DNA of 64,000 nucleotides from Gilvimarinus agarilyticus (GTDB taxonomy: Bacteria; Pseudomonadota; Gammaproteobacteria; Pseudomonadales; Cellvibrionaceae). Below the pieces are notes generated by a model. It had not been told where the DNA came from, did not search any database, and worked only from the letters and a program-made list of their open reading frames with translations. Where the stretch lies: the NCBI RefSeq assembly GCF_000832015.1, contig NZ_JXCJ01000001.1:3492437-3556436 (forward strand), written 5' to 3'. Shown in pieces: positions 55,355-63,499 of this stretch; the first letter of the stretch is position 1; every line of letters begins with the position of its first letter. The position numbers and the translations under genes are program-made.

Positions 55355-55546
55355 TACCAAGACCTCACAGGCTTAACACAAATCGCTTATATCACACAAT
55401 TTGTGTCGCGCTCGGGCGGTAAATTAGGTACACTTCAGGTCTTTGATTTATCAGTAAAAACACTAACACGCCGCAAGGTATGGCGCCCCATTTAAAAGCC
55501 ACCCCCAGCGGAATAAAACCACTATAATTGATACGCAGATAACGAC

Positions 55547-56578
55547 ATGAAACCAACCATTAAAGATGTCGCGAAATTGGCTGGAGTCTCGTTTAAAACC
55601 GTATCCAGGGTTATCAACAACGAAGGAACCGTGGGTAAGGAGCTCCAGGAAAAAGTCTGGAAAGCGGTTAAACAGCTCAACTATCGCCCCAACCTATCGG
55701 CGCGCGGCTTACGCGGTGCGGCGTCTTCGATTGGCTTTATCTACGACAACCCCAACAGCAACTACGTAATCGACATGCAGCGCGGTATTTTAGACGAGTG
55801 CGGCAAACAAGGTTACGAGCTGGTTATTCATCCCTGCGACGCCTCCAGCCGCACCATTATTCAGGAAGTGCTGGAGATGATCGACCGCAGCCGGGTGGGC
55901 GGCCTGGTGCTAACACCGCCGATCTCGGAGAACGCCGAAATTCTCGAAGCGATCACCGAGCGCAACGTTAAGTTTGTCCGGATTCTCTCTGGCTCACAGG
56001 CACCCGACAATATCTCACCCTGTGTTTTTATTGACGACCACAACGCCGCTTACGCCATTACCGAGCATTTAATTAACCTCGGCCACAAAGAAATTGCCTT
56101 TCTTGGTGGTGACGAAGAGCATAAATCCAGCGGCGAGCGATTGGCCGGCTTTAAAGCGGCCATGCAAGACCACAAAATAAAACCAAAAGAAAAATACATT
56201 GTACCCGGCAGCTACTCCTTTGAATCCGGGGTAGAACGCACCCGCAAGTTGCTGGCCAACAAGCGCAGCAAACCTACCGCCATTTTTGCCTGTAACGATG
56301 AGATTGCCGCCGGCACCTTGTTCTCTGCCCGTATTGCCGGTATTGATGTGCCCGCCGAGCTCTCCATTGCCGGGTTTGAGAACAGCCCCTTTTCACGTCA
56401 GGCCTGGCCCAACCTTACCACCGCCGCGCAGCCTACCAGCACCATCGCGCAAAAAGCCGCCTCACTGCTCATCAAATCCATTAAGCAGCAGGCGCGCGCC
56501 GGAAAATCAATCGCCAGTGAGGGCTACTACCCCGAGCTGATCGTGCGCGACTCAACCTGCCCCGCCCCGGGAAAATAA
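55547..56578 (+). CDS. LacI family transcriptional regulator, probable regulator of the amino-sugar genes
   Basis: This 343-residue protein has the LacI helix-turn-helix (TIKDVAKLAGVSFKTVSRVI, then NYRPNLSARGLRG hinge) and a periplasmic-binding-like sugar domain (SIGFIYDNPNSNYVIDMQRG, GGLVLTPPISENAEI, TAIFACNDEIAAGTLFSARI). It is convergent with nagX and the kinase gene. Two identical palindromes of the LacI-family operator type (GACAACGTTGTC) lie 5' of those genes, so it is the likely NagR-type repressor responding to an N-acetylglucosamine metabolite (inference). Confidence 0.9.
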   Translation: MKPTIKDVAKLAGVSFKTVSRVINNEGTVGKELQEKVWKAVKQLNYRPNLSARGLRGAASSIGFIYDNPNSNYVIDMQRGILDECGKQGYELVIHPCDASSRTIIQEVLEMIDRSRVGGLVLTPPISENAEILEAITERNVKFVRILSGSQAPDNISPCVFIDDHNAAYAITEHLINLGHKEIAFLGGDEEHKSSGERLAGFKAAMQDHKIKPKEKYIVPGSYSFESGVERTRKLLANKRSKPTAIFACNDEIAAGTLFSARIAGIDVPAELSIAGFENSPFSRQAWPNLTTAAQPTSTIAQKAASLLIKSIKQQARAGKSIASEGYYPELIVRDSTCPAPGK

Positions 56579-56617
56579 CCCCGGGCAAAAAAGCCTTTTA
56601 GCACAAGATAACAAACA

Positions 56618-56655
56618 CCCATAAAAAAACCGGCAGCAGCCGGTTTTTTATGGGT
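56618..56655. terminator. Bidirectional Rho-independent terminator
   Basis: The stem CCCATAAAAAAACCGGC / GCCGGTTTTTTATGGG around an AGCA loop contains A- and T-runs on both strands, serving the convergent LacI gene and nagX. Confidence 0.88.
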
Positions 56656-56670
56656 AAGTGATCAGCCGGC

Positions 56671-57747
56671 CTACAACGCAATAACAATATTTTTACGATC
56701 GAGCCACCAGGCAACGCACCACAACACCGCCACATGAATTAACGCAAACACTAAAGACGCGTTGTAATTTGACATCACCTGAGCGAGCGATTCAAAAAAG
56801 TATTGGTAAGACGACATACCGTTAATGGTGAACAGTGCGTAACTCTTAACCCAGATGATGCTTAGTATGTAAATAAACAACGGGTTTTTACCCAGCATCG
56901 TAAAGCCATTAAACACCGGTTTTACGGCCGATAACTTCTCGAGCTGTACCAAAATCAGTAGCACTGCAATGCCCGCACCGGAGGTTAGTAAGACAAAAGG
57001 GCTGCTCCAGAGGGATTTATTAATCGGAAACACCTGATGCCAAACCACAGCGGCAACAATGGCCGCAACGGCCATACACGCTAATGTTATTTGTGCACGG
57101 CGTTTATCATCGCTCCCCACCAGAATCCGGGCCGCCTCAAAACCAAAAATCACATTCACAACCGCAGGCAGCGTACTTAACAGCCCCTCCGGGTCAAACG
57201 CCATCCCCTTACCTTGCCACAGGTGATCGGCACCGAGCACGGCCAAGTCGATCTGACGGACTAAGTTACCCGCTACCGTGTAGGGCTCGGGCACGAGATT
57301 TAACAAACCCCAATACCCCAGCAGCAAAACGGCCGAAACAATAAGGCGATACAAACCAGGCAGCCAAATAATAAACGCCGCAAGACAGTACGCGAGCGCA
57401 ATTCGTTGCAACACACCTAAAATGCGTAAATGATCTAAATCACCCGTAAAAGGGTAGGCATTAAGCAACAACCCAATCACAAACAACATAAGCGTGCGGC
57501 GCAATATCTTTACGGTGCGCGCACTATAAGCTACGCCCTGACTGGCCCGGTTGGAAAAATACATGGCCGAGCCAACAATAAACAAAAAGAAAGGAAAGAT
57601 ATAATCGGTCGGGGTGGCACCATGCCAATCGGCATGCAAAAAAGGCGCGTAAACGTACGACCACGAGCCCGGCGTGTTGACCAAAATCATCAAGGCTAAG
57701 GTAAGGCCTCGCATAACATCCAAAGAAATAAATCGCTGCTTGGCCAT
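56671..57747 (-). CDS. nagX: NagX-type membrane protein (HGSNAT/DUF5009-like acyltransferase)
   Basis: This 358-residue integral membrane protein begins RFISLDVMRGLTLALMILVN, followed by WHGATPTDYIFPFFLFIVGS, the signature of heparan-alpha-glucosaminide-N-acetyltransferase-like and NagX proteins. It has about ten membrane helices. NagX proteins are found in N-acetylglucosamine catabolic regulons of gammaproteobacteria, where they may be involved in amino-sugar uptake. It follows the kinase-like gene by 37 bp and shares its twin-operator promoter. Confidence 0.87.
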   Translation of the reverse strand: MAKQRFISLDVMRGLTLALMILVNTPGSWSYVYAPFLHADWHGATPTDYIFPFFLFIVGSAMYFSNRASQGVAYSARTVKILRRTLMLFVIGLLLNAYPFTGDLDHLRILGVLQRIALAYCLAAFIIWLPGLYRLIVSAVLLLGYWGLLNLVPEPYTVAGNLVRQIDLAVLGADHLWQGKGMAFDPEGLLSTLPAVVNVIFGFEAARILVGSDDKRRAQITLACMAVAAIVAAVVWHQVFPINKSLWSSPFVLLTSGAGIAVLLILVQLEKLSAVKPVFNGFTMLGKNPLFIYILSIIWVKSYALFTINGMSSYQYFFESLAQVMSNYNASLVFALIHVAVLWCVAWWLDRKNIVIAL

Positions 57748-57784
57748 ACCGCCCTCAAATATTACCTTTTATTATTAATGGCCT

Positions 57785-58693
57785 TTACACTACCGGCTCT
57801 GCTAAGGCCTCGTATTGCGTGCGCGCGTAACGCACAGCGCCAAATTCTGGCTGACGTAACGGCTCTGACATTCGCGCGGCGATATCATCGTCCATCCAAT
57901 CGACAATACGCTGTGAGACACCGCCTAACATAGACATACGTGGCGGCTTAGTAGCCCACAGGCGGCGTGCCACCGCCGTAAGGTAATCGGCGCCCTCCTG
58001 AATAATGCGCAGTGCAACACTGTCGCCCTGCTCGGCGGCCGAAAAAACCAGTGGCGTCAGCTTGGCATAATCGCTCGATTTAGCGCCGTTTAAGCGCTCT
58101 ACGATCATAATCCCACGCGCCTGCAACTGCTCGGCAACCAAGTCCGTGAGCGCTGTTTTAGGGCCCAACTTATCGGAATCGAGCAATACGGCCTTAACGC
58201 ACTCTAAGCCAATCCAGGCACCACTACCGACGTCGCCACAGGGGAAGCCGTGTGCCCCTAAAATCAAAGACTGATTATTCACATGAGAAAAGCCGCAGGA
58301 GCCAGTACCCGAGACGATAACCGCCCCGTCATCTTGCTCGTGGGCGCCGATACAAGCTATGTGCAAATCCGTGGTGAGGTACTGCTCTTTAAAGGGGTGA
58401 TCCCATTGCTTAACGATTTGAAACAGACTAGGCACATTCACACCAGCCAAGCCCAGGCCAGCCACCAATTGAGATTTTGCGCTTTTAGGTAAACCTGCCG
58501 CACGCAGCGCACCATCGGCCGCGTTATCGATAGACTCAAGTGCCCGCGCCACGCCGTGGTATGGATTGGCGGGACCGCCGTTACCCACACCCAGAGTCTG
58601 GCCGGAACCGTCGACGATCACCGCACGGCATTTAGTGCCACCACCATCGATGCCTAGATATAGAGTGTCGTCAGCAACAGGCCGCTGCTCCAT
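57785..58693 (-). CDS. N-acetylglucosamine kinase-like protein (BadF/BadG ATPase family)
   Basis: This 302-residue protein has the actin-like ATPase fold of BadF/BadG/NagK-type sugar kinases: LYLGIDGGGTKCRAVIVDGS (phosphate 1), GLGLAGVNVPSLF, GAVIVSGTGSCGFSHVN (phosphate 2), and a late MSMLGGVSQRIVDWM. Such kinases phosphorylate glucosamine or N-acetylglucosamine. Placement with nagX and a LacI regulator favours N-acetylglucosamine or chitin-derived amino sugars. Its 5' region contains a twin operator about 370 bases upstream and an intervening terminator. Confidence 0.88.
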   Translation of the reverse strand: MEQRPVADDTLYLGIDGGGTKCRAVIVDGSGQTLGVGNGGPANPYHGVARALESIDNAADGALRAAGLPKSAKSQLVAGLGLAGVNVPSLFQIVKQWDHPFKEQYLTTDLHIACIGAHEQDDGAVIVSGTGSCGFSHVNNQSLILGAHGFPCGDVGSGAWIGLECVKAVLLDSDKLGPKTALTDLVAEQLQARGIMIVERLNGAKSSDYAKLTPLVFSAAEQGDSVALRIIQEGADYLTAVARRLWATKPPRMSMLGGVSQRIVDWMDDDIAARMSEPLRQPEFGAVRYARTQYEALAEPVV

Positions 58694-59062
58694 GTGATAC
58701 CTCGTTATTTTAGCTATGCCAGCTTAGTGCTAGCGTACAGGTAACCAATGATAACGCCACCTGACGATTAAATTCGATATGTTTACTCAAGCTCTCACGG
58801 CACCAGTGCGTATAGTCGCGAAAAAAGGTGGTTGATGGCCAAAGGGCCATCAACCACAAGGAGAGCCATGATAGATGATACTTACAGTCCCTGCGTATCG
58901 CATGATGCAGTCCATCGCACCAAGATTTAGCAGAGCCGGCCAAAATGCCCATAATGACCCGCCCCAACCAAATTCTGTACTGCCTTACGTTGCCCCACAG
59001 CGCCCACTGGCTACCAGCTGCGCACTTATTCACTCGCGATTATCAGAAATTGCTCAGCGAGA
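58694..59062 (-). other. Leader of nag-type genes, no convincing gene
   Basis: About 370 bases lie between the operator-bearing promoter and the kinase-like start. A 107-codon minus-strand frame (58710-59033) overlaps the terminator at 58821 and has no family features, so it is not called. The region may be an untranslated leader or the scar of a lost gene. Confidence 0.5.
58821..58857 (-). terminator. Strong Rho-independent terminator in the leader before the kinase-like gene
   Basis: The perfect 13-base stem GTGGTTGATGGCC / GGCCATCAACCAC with a four-base loop is followed on the minus strand by CTTTTTT. It sits between the twin-operator promoter and the kinase-like gene start, so it may act as an attenuator or remain from a deleted gene. 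Confidence 0.85.
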
Positions 59063-59113
59063 GACAACGTTGTCAATAACTAACACCTTATGCCCGAAGG
59101 ACAACGTTGTCAA
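59063..59113 (-). promoter_or_regulatory. Promoter with twin LacI-family operators for the amino-sugar genes
   Basis: Two perfect palindromes GACAACGTTGTC occur at 59063-59074 and 59100-59111, 37 bases apart. On the minus strand one overlaps a TTGACA -35 box (59108-59113), 17 bases before a weak -10 TAAGGT (59085-59090); the other falls just after the expected start site. This is a classic repressor arrangement, presumably for the LacI-type protein at 55547. Confidence 0.78.
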
Positions 59114-59292
59114 GCCTGTAACTAAAAAAAGTACCCAGAGGAATGTCCCCGCTATTAACGACACGCCCTGCCCTGCCTAAAGCGCTGTAAGTCAACGCCA
59201 CTTAAGCCCGCTGTGGCGCCGAGCCGGCCGTCGTAGGTACACGCCCGAAGGCCGGCTATTACATGGATGTTTCCGCCGCCAAAAGCCAATAA

Positions 59293-60117
59293 CTACAAAG
59301 AGTAGGCACGCACGCTGCTGCCGTGAAAGGTGGGAACAAACAGAGTATGACTCTCGCTGTCATAGCCAATATCGGCGGTATTTACTTCCTCGGCACGGCT
59401 ATCCAGCAAAAGGTTTAAGGTGCCATCCGGTTCAACGTAATAGACCAAGCCGGCCCAACAGGAGACGATAAATCCGCCACCATTAACGGCCTCAACGCCA
59501 TCCACATTCTCTGCAAAACCTTCGGCAATCACAGCTTTGCCGCCATCGCCCGATAAACGGAACAACTGTGAACCCGCACCAACATATAAATCCGTCCCCT
59601 CGGTATACAGCCCATTGGCCCCCGCCAAGCCCTCGTGGTAAAGATCGAGCTCGCCATTAACCAACCGGTGCACCTTGCCGACACGAGTATCCGTCACATA
59701 CACGGCACCTCTCTCATCCACTGCCACGTCATTTAAAAACACGGCATCCTCTACGACATGGCGTGCAATCACCTTCTGAGTGGTTAAATCTATCGCCACC
59801 AGCTCAGTGATGTCGGCAACGTAAAGCGTGTCCTCAAACACGGCCATACCTTTAGGCGCGTTAAGCCCACGCACAAAATCCTGCTCGATAATCGTGCCAT
59901 CGAGTGCCAGCATGGCGATGCCGCCGGCGCCGTCAACATCACTGTGGCCACCCTCTATCTCCGAAACCAGCAGCACCTTGCGATCCTCAAACTCGTGTAC
60001 CAGTACGGACTCTGGGGTACGCAGTGATACCGTTTCCCAGCTTGGTTTTTGCAATGCGCTCATTGCCGGGGCATTAACGGCCAACGCCAGCAAGCAGACT
60101 CCCATGTAAGTTTTCAT
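59293..60117 (-). CDS. SMP-30/gluconolactonase-like beta-propeller protein, secreted
   Basis: This 274-residue protein has a signal peptide (VCLLALAVNAPAMS) and repeated beta-propeller blades. Examples are GIAMLALDGTIIEQDFVRG, LNAPKGMAVFEDTLYVADIT, LNDVAVDERGAVYVTDTRVG, and a final FVPTFHGSSVRAYSL. The pattern NDVAVDERGAVYVTD matches SMP-30/gluconolactonase (LRE-like) or strictosidine-synthase-like six-bladed proteins. Metal-ligand residues are not certain, and the enzyme activity cannot be assigned. Exported to the periplasm. Confidence 0.8.
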   Translation of the reverse strand: MKTYMGVCLLALAVNAPAMSALQKPSWETVSLRTPESVLVHEFEDRKVLLVSEIEGGHSDVDGAGGIAMLALDGTIIEQDFVRGLNAPKGMAVFEDTLYVADITELVAIDLTTQKVIARHVVEDAVFLNDVAVDERGAVYVTDTRVGKVHRLVNGELDLYHEGLAGANGLYTEGTDLYVGAGSQLFRLSGDGGKAVIAEGFAENVDGVEAVNGGGFIVSCWAGLVYYVEPDGTLNLLLDSRAEEVNTADIGYDSESHTLFVPTFHGSSVRAYSL

Positions 60118-60266
60118 TGTTCCCTCCTCACAGTTATGATCAAAACGACCATATTACTGCATACCTATTTAAACCGCACCGCTCGAAAAGCGCCTTTCGG
60201 GTCGTTTAACCTCCCCCGCTTCTGCTACACTCGCGCACCGACAAAATAGCGAGTTAAGAGCTGATT

Positions 60267-61199
60267 ATGTGGTTTAAAAATATACGAATCTTCCGGTTGG
60301 CCGAGCCCTTTACCCTAACCGCCGAAGCGCTGGACGAAGCACTGCAAGAGCACAGCTTTAACCCCTGCGGCAAAATGGATATGTCGCGCTACGGCTGGGT
60401 ATCTCCCCTCGGGCCCGACGGGCAAACCCTCACCCACGCCGCCAATGGCTATATCGCCATTGCCGGCAAAAAGCAGGAAAAAATCCTTCCGGCCGGCGTT
60501 ATTAAAGAGCTGCTCGACGAAAAAGTGCGGGCGATTCGCACCGAAGAGGGCCGCCCTGTGGGGCGCAAAGAGCGCGACGGCATGAAAGATGAAATTATTT
60601 TCACCCTGCTGCCCCAAGCCTTTACCAAGTCCAGTGTCGACTTTGCCTATATCGATACCCGCAACAGCCAAATCGTGGTAAATGCCTCCAGCGCCAGCCG
60701 CGCCGAGGACATGCTCAGCGCACTGCGCGAATCGCTTGGCAGCCTGCGGGCCGTACCCCTCACCCCCAAAGACCCCGCGATACAGGTGATGACCCACTGG
60801 GTTCGCGAGCACGAGCTGGCGCAAGACTTTGAATTGGGCGATGAGTGCGAGTTAAACGCCAGCAGTGACGAACGCGTTATTCGCTGTAAAAAACTGGACT
60901 TACACGACGAGCAGGTGCGCCAGCACATTGAAACCGGCATGTACGTCAACAAACTGGCCATTCACTGGAAAGAGGCCATCAGCTGTATTATTGACGACCA
61001 ATTTACCTTTAAGCGGGTAAAGTTTGCCGACGAGCTACTGGAGCGCGCCGGCGACCGCGCTCCCGAAACACTCGCCGAACAGTTTGACGCCGAATTTGCC
61101 ATTATGACGCTGGAGCTATCGGCGTTTATTCGTGCTGTAACCGACGCCTTTGGCGGCGAAAGCGCAGAGACACTGGCAGACGAGATAGTCGCGGGCTAA
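60267..61199 (+). CDS. rdgC: RdgC, recombination-associated DNA-binding protein
   Basis: This 310-residue protein matches RdgC throughout: MWFKNIRIFRLAEPFTL at the start, the KMDMSRYGWVSPLGPDGQTL segment, IKELLDEKVRAIRTEEGRPV, FAYIDTRNSQIVVNASSASR, and the C-terminal LAIHWKEAISCIIDDQFTFK. It forms a ring-shaped dimer that binds DNA and limits RecA activity. Length is normal (E. coli about 303 residues). It is monocistronic here. Confidence 0.97.
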   Translation: MWFKNIRIFRLAEPFTLTAEALDEALQEHSFNPCGKMDMSRYGWVSPLGPDGQTLTHAANGYIAIAGKKQEKILPAGVIKELLDEKVRAIRTEEGRPVGRKERDGMKDEIIFTLLPQAFTKSSVDFAYIDTRNSQIVVNASSASRAEDMLSALRESLGSLRAVPLTPKDPAIQVMTHWVREHELAQDFELGDECELNASSDERVIRCKKLDLHDEQVRQHIETGMYVNKLAIHWKEAISCIIDDQFTFKRVKFADELLERAGDRAPETLAEQFDAEFAIMTLELSAFIRAVTDAFGGESAETLADEIVAG

Positions 61200-61265
61200 G
61201 ATGATTAAGCGTCCGCGCAATGCGGGCGCCTTACTCACACATTCAGCTTACCCACCGGAGGCACC

Positions 61266-61826
61266 TTGAAACTCTACGGCAGTTACACCTCTCCGTTTGT
61301 ACGCCATTGCCGCATTGCCCTGGCCGAAGCCGGTTTCGAGTACCAATTGGTCGAGACCGACGCCAGTGCCAGCGCACAGCAATCACCCACAAAGAAGGTT
61401 CCTTTTTTACAAGACGGCGACGTCGGCCTCACCGACTCTACCGCGATTGTTAAGTACGTCCGCGAAAAATCCGGCCAGAGTTACTTTGCCGATATCGCCG
61501 AGTACGATGCGTTTTGTTTGGTTAACACGTCACTCGACGCCTGCGTTAATCTCTTTTTTTTAGAGCGCGATGGCGTTTACCCCGAGCAAAGCGATTACCT
61601 CCAGCGTCAGAGCGCACGGGTTAGCTCCACTCTCGCAGAACTCGATCAAATGCCGCTCCCGTCACATGCACCATACGGCGATATGGCCTTGCGCCTGGGG
61701 TGCTATTTGGCGTGGGGGGAATACCGCGACCGAATCTCGCTGGATGCCTACCCCAACCTTGCCAAGTTTTTGCAGGCGCTTCACCATTACCAACCGTTTA
61801 GCTCTACCGCACCACCACCGCTATAA
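61266..61826 (+). CDS. Glutathione S-transferase family protein
   Basis: This 186-residue protein starts at TTG 61266 with GGAGG five to nine bases upstream; no nearby ATG is better. The thioredoxin-like N-domain reads KLYGSYTSPFVRHCRIALAE with the S-P-F-V-R active-site loop, TKKVPFLQDGDVGLTDSTAI (cis-Pro and the glutathione gamma-Glu binding Asp-Ser), then a short helical C-domain. It is shorter than classical GSTs by about 20 residues. Substrate unknown. Confidence 0.88.
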   Translation: MKLYGSYTSPFVRHCRIALAEAGFEYQLVETDASASAQQSPTKKVPFLQDGDVGLTDSTAIVKYVREKSGQSYFADIAEYDAFCLVNTSLDACVNLFFLERDGVYPEQSDYLQRQSARVSSTLAELDQMPLPSHAPYGDMALRLGCYLAWGEYRDRISLDAYPNLAKFLQALHHYQPFSSTAPPPL

Positions 61827-61828
61827 TT

Positions 61829-61889
61829 TAGCAAGCTGCTGAAAATCCCTCACGCTAAGCGTGCAAGGGGTTTTGCAACAGCCTGCTAG
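61829..61889. repeat. Long imperfect inverted repeat downstream of the GST gene
   Basis: Two arms of about 27-30 bases pair with a few mismatches and bulges around a TAA centre near 61857. Segments include TAGCAAGCTGCTG against CAACAGCCTGCTA, AAAATCCC against GGGGTTTT, and CACGC against GCGTG. It can form a long hairpin and may act as a terminator. Its size and structure also suggest a mobile intergenic repeat (REP/MITE-like). Confidence 0.6.
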
Positions 61890-61942
61890 ACGCTTATCTG
61901 GCGAGCAGGTATCCTGCCCAAAACAACAGTAAGGGTAACCCC

Positions 61943-63493
61943 GTGGCCGATACTTCCGCTCGCACCGCAAACACCATCAACTCTATTGTTATCGCCGGCG
62001 GCGGCACCGCCGGCTGGATGGCGGCGGCGGCACTCGCCCATCATTTTAAAACCCTAACACAGTTCGGCAGCCTTCCCCGCGCCCCGCACATTACTCTTGT
62101 CGAGTCCGAAGCGATTGGCACCGTCGGCGTAGGCGAGGCAACCATTCCCAGCATCCGCGCCTTTAACGACTCGCTGGGTATCGACGAATTGGATTTTATA
62201 AAAAAAACTCACGCTACGTTTAAACTTGGCATCGAGTTTCGTGACTGGCACCAGATAGACACCGAGTTTTTTCATCCGTTTGCCGACTATGGCATGCCAC
62301 TCAAAGGCGTTAAGTTTCATCACCACCTTATTCGCTTACAACTGGCCGGAGAGAAAATAAACACAGCGGACTACTCGTTTCCCGCTCAACTTGCCAAGCA
62401 AGGTCGCTTTGCCCAACCGCACCCCAACCCTCCAACCCCACTGGCCAACTACGGCTACGCTTACCATTTTGATGCGGGGCGTTACGCGCTGTATTTACGC
62501 GAGTATGCCGAGCAGCGTGGCGTTATCCGACGCGAGGGTAAAATCGATAACGTAGTGCTTGATCACACAAGCGGCGACATCGCATCACTTAAGCTCGATA
62601 GCGGTGAACAACTTAACGGCGATTTATTTATTGACTGTACCGGCTTTCGCGGCCTATTGATCGAGCAGGCCCTGCACACGGGCTACGATGACTGGCGCCA
62701 ATGGCTACCGTGCGACCGCGCCATTGCCGTGCAAAGTGAGAAGGTCGGCGACCCGGCACCTTACACTCGCACCACTGCACGCGAGGCTGGTTGGCAGTGG
62801 CGTATCCCTCTGCAGCATCGTACCGGTAACGGCTATGTGTACTCGAGCGCCTTTTGCGATGCGACGGAGGCGGAGCAAACCCTGTTAAGCGGCATAGACG
62901 GGGCTGCCATCAAGGCACCAAGATCATTTGAATTTGTCACCGGTAAACGCAAAAAAATATGGCATAAAAACTGTTACGCACTGGGGCTGGCGTCGGGCTT
63001 TTTAGAGCCGCTAGAATCCACCAGCATCAGCCTTATACAAACCGGCATAAGCCGCCTGCTGGCATTTTTCCCACATCAGGGATACCACGAGTGCGATGTG
63101 GACGAAGTAAACCGTCAGCACCATCACGAGTTTGAACGCATCCGCGACTTTTTAATACTGCACTACAAAGCCACAAGCCGTTCGGACACCGAGTTTTGGC
63201 GCCACTGCCAGAGCATGGCAATACCCGACACCCTGCAGCACAAAATGGCGCTCTACCAAAGCCGTGGCCACTTAGTAAGCCACGATCCTGAGGCCTTTGA
63301 GCCCGACAGCTGGATCTCGATGTACATGGGATTTCAGGTTAAGGCTGGCGATTACGACCGCCGCGCCGATGCCATTGAGTTAGACGCGCTGAAGCAGCAG
63401 CTTGCGCAAATACGCGAGACCATTCGCCAGGCGGCCAGCCAGCCTATGTCGCACGCCGATTTTATCGCACGGCATTGCGCCGCCGAGCAATAG
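61943..63493 (+). CDS. Tryptophan-halogenase-family flavoprotein
   Basis: This 516-residue protein starts at GTG 61943. It has the FAD-binding motif IVIAGGGTAGWMAAAAL (G-x-G-x-x-G), the TVGVGEATIPSIRAFNDSLG loop with the catalytic-like region, the FRDWHQIDTEFFHPF segment with the W-x-W-type context replaced by DW, and FLEPLESTSISLIQTGISRL late in the protein. These mark the flavin-dependent tryptophan halogenase fold. In many marine bacteria such genes lie with TonB receptors and sugar loci, and their real substrates are unknown. It converges with a second family member. Confidence 0.9.
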   Translation: MADTSARTANTINSIVIAGGGTAGWMAAAALAHHFKTLTQFGSLPRAPHITLVESEAIGTVGVGEATIPSIRAFNDSLGIDELDFIKKTHATFKLGIEFRDWHQIDTEFFHPFADYGMPLKGVKFHHHLIRLQLAGEKINTADYSFPAQLAKQGRFAQPHPNPPTPLANYGYAYHFDAGRYALYLREYAEQRGVIRREGKIDNVVLDHTSGDIASLKLDSGEQLNGDLFIDCTGFRGLLIEQALHTGYDDWRQWLPCDRAIAVQSEKVGDPAPYTRTTAREAGWQWRIPLQHRTGNGYVYSSAFCDATEAEQTLLSGIDGAAIKAPRSFEFVTGKRKKIWHKNCYALGLASGFLEPLESTSISLIQTGISRLLAFFPHQGYHECDVDEVNRQHHHEFERIRDFLILHYKATSRSDTEFWRHCQSMAIPDTLQHKMALYQSRGHLVSHDPEAFEPDSWISMYMGFQVKAGDYDRRADAIELDALKQQLAQIRETIRQAASQPMSHADFIARHCAAEQ

Positions 63494-63499
63494 TACACT

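Noticed and set aside
58710..59033. A 107-codon minus-strand frame upstream of the kinase-like gene.
   Set aside because: It runs through the strong terminator hairpin, has no recognised family features, and lacks a clear ribosome site.
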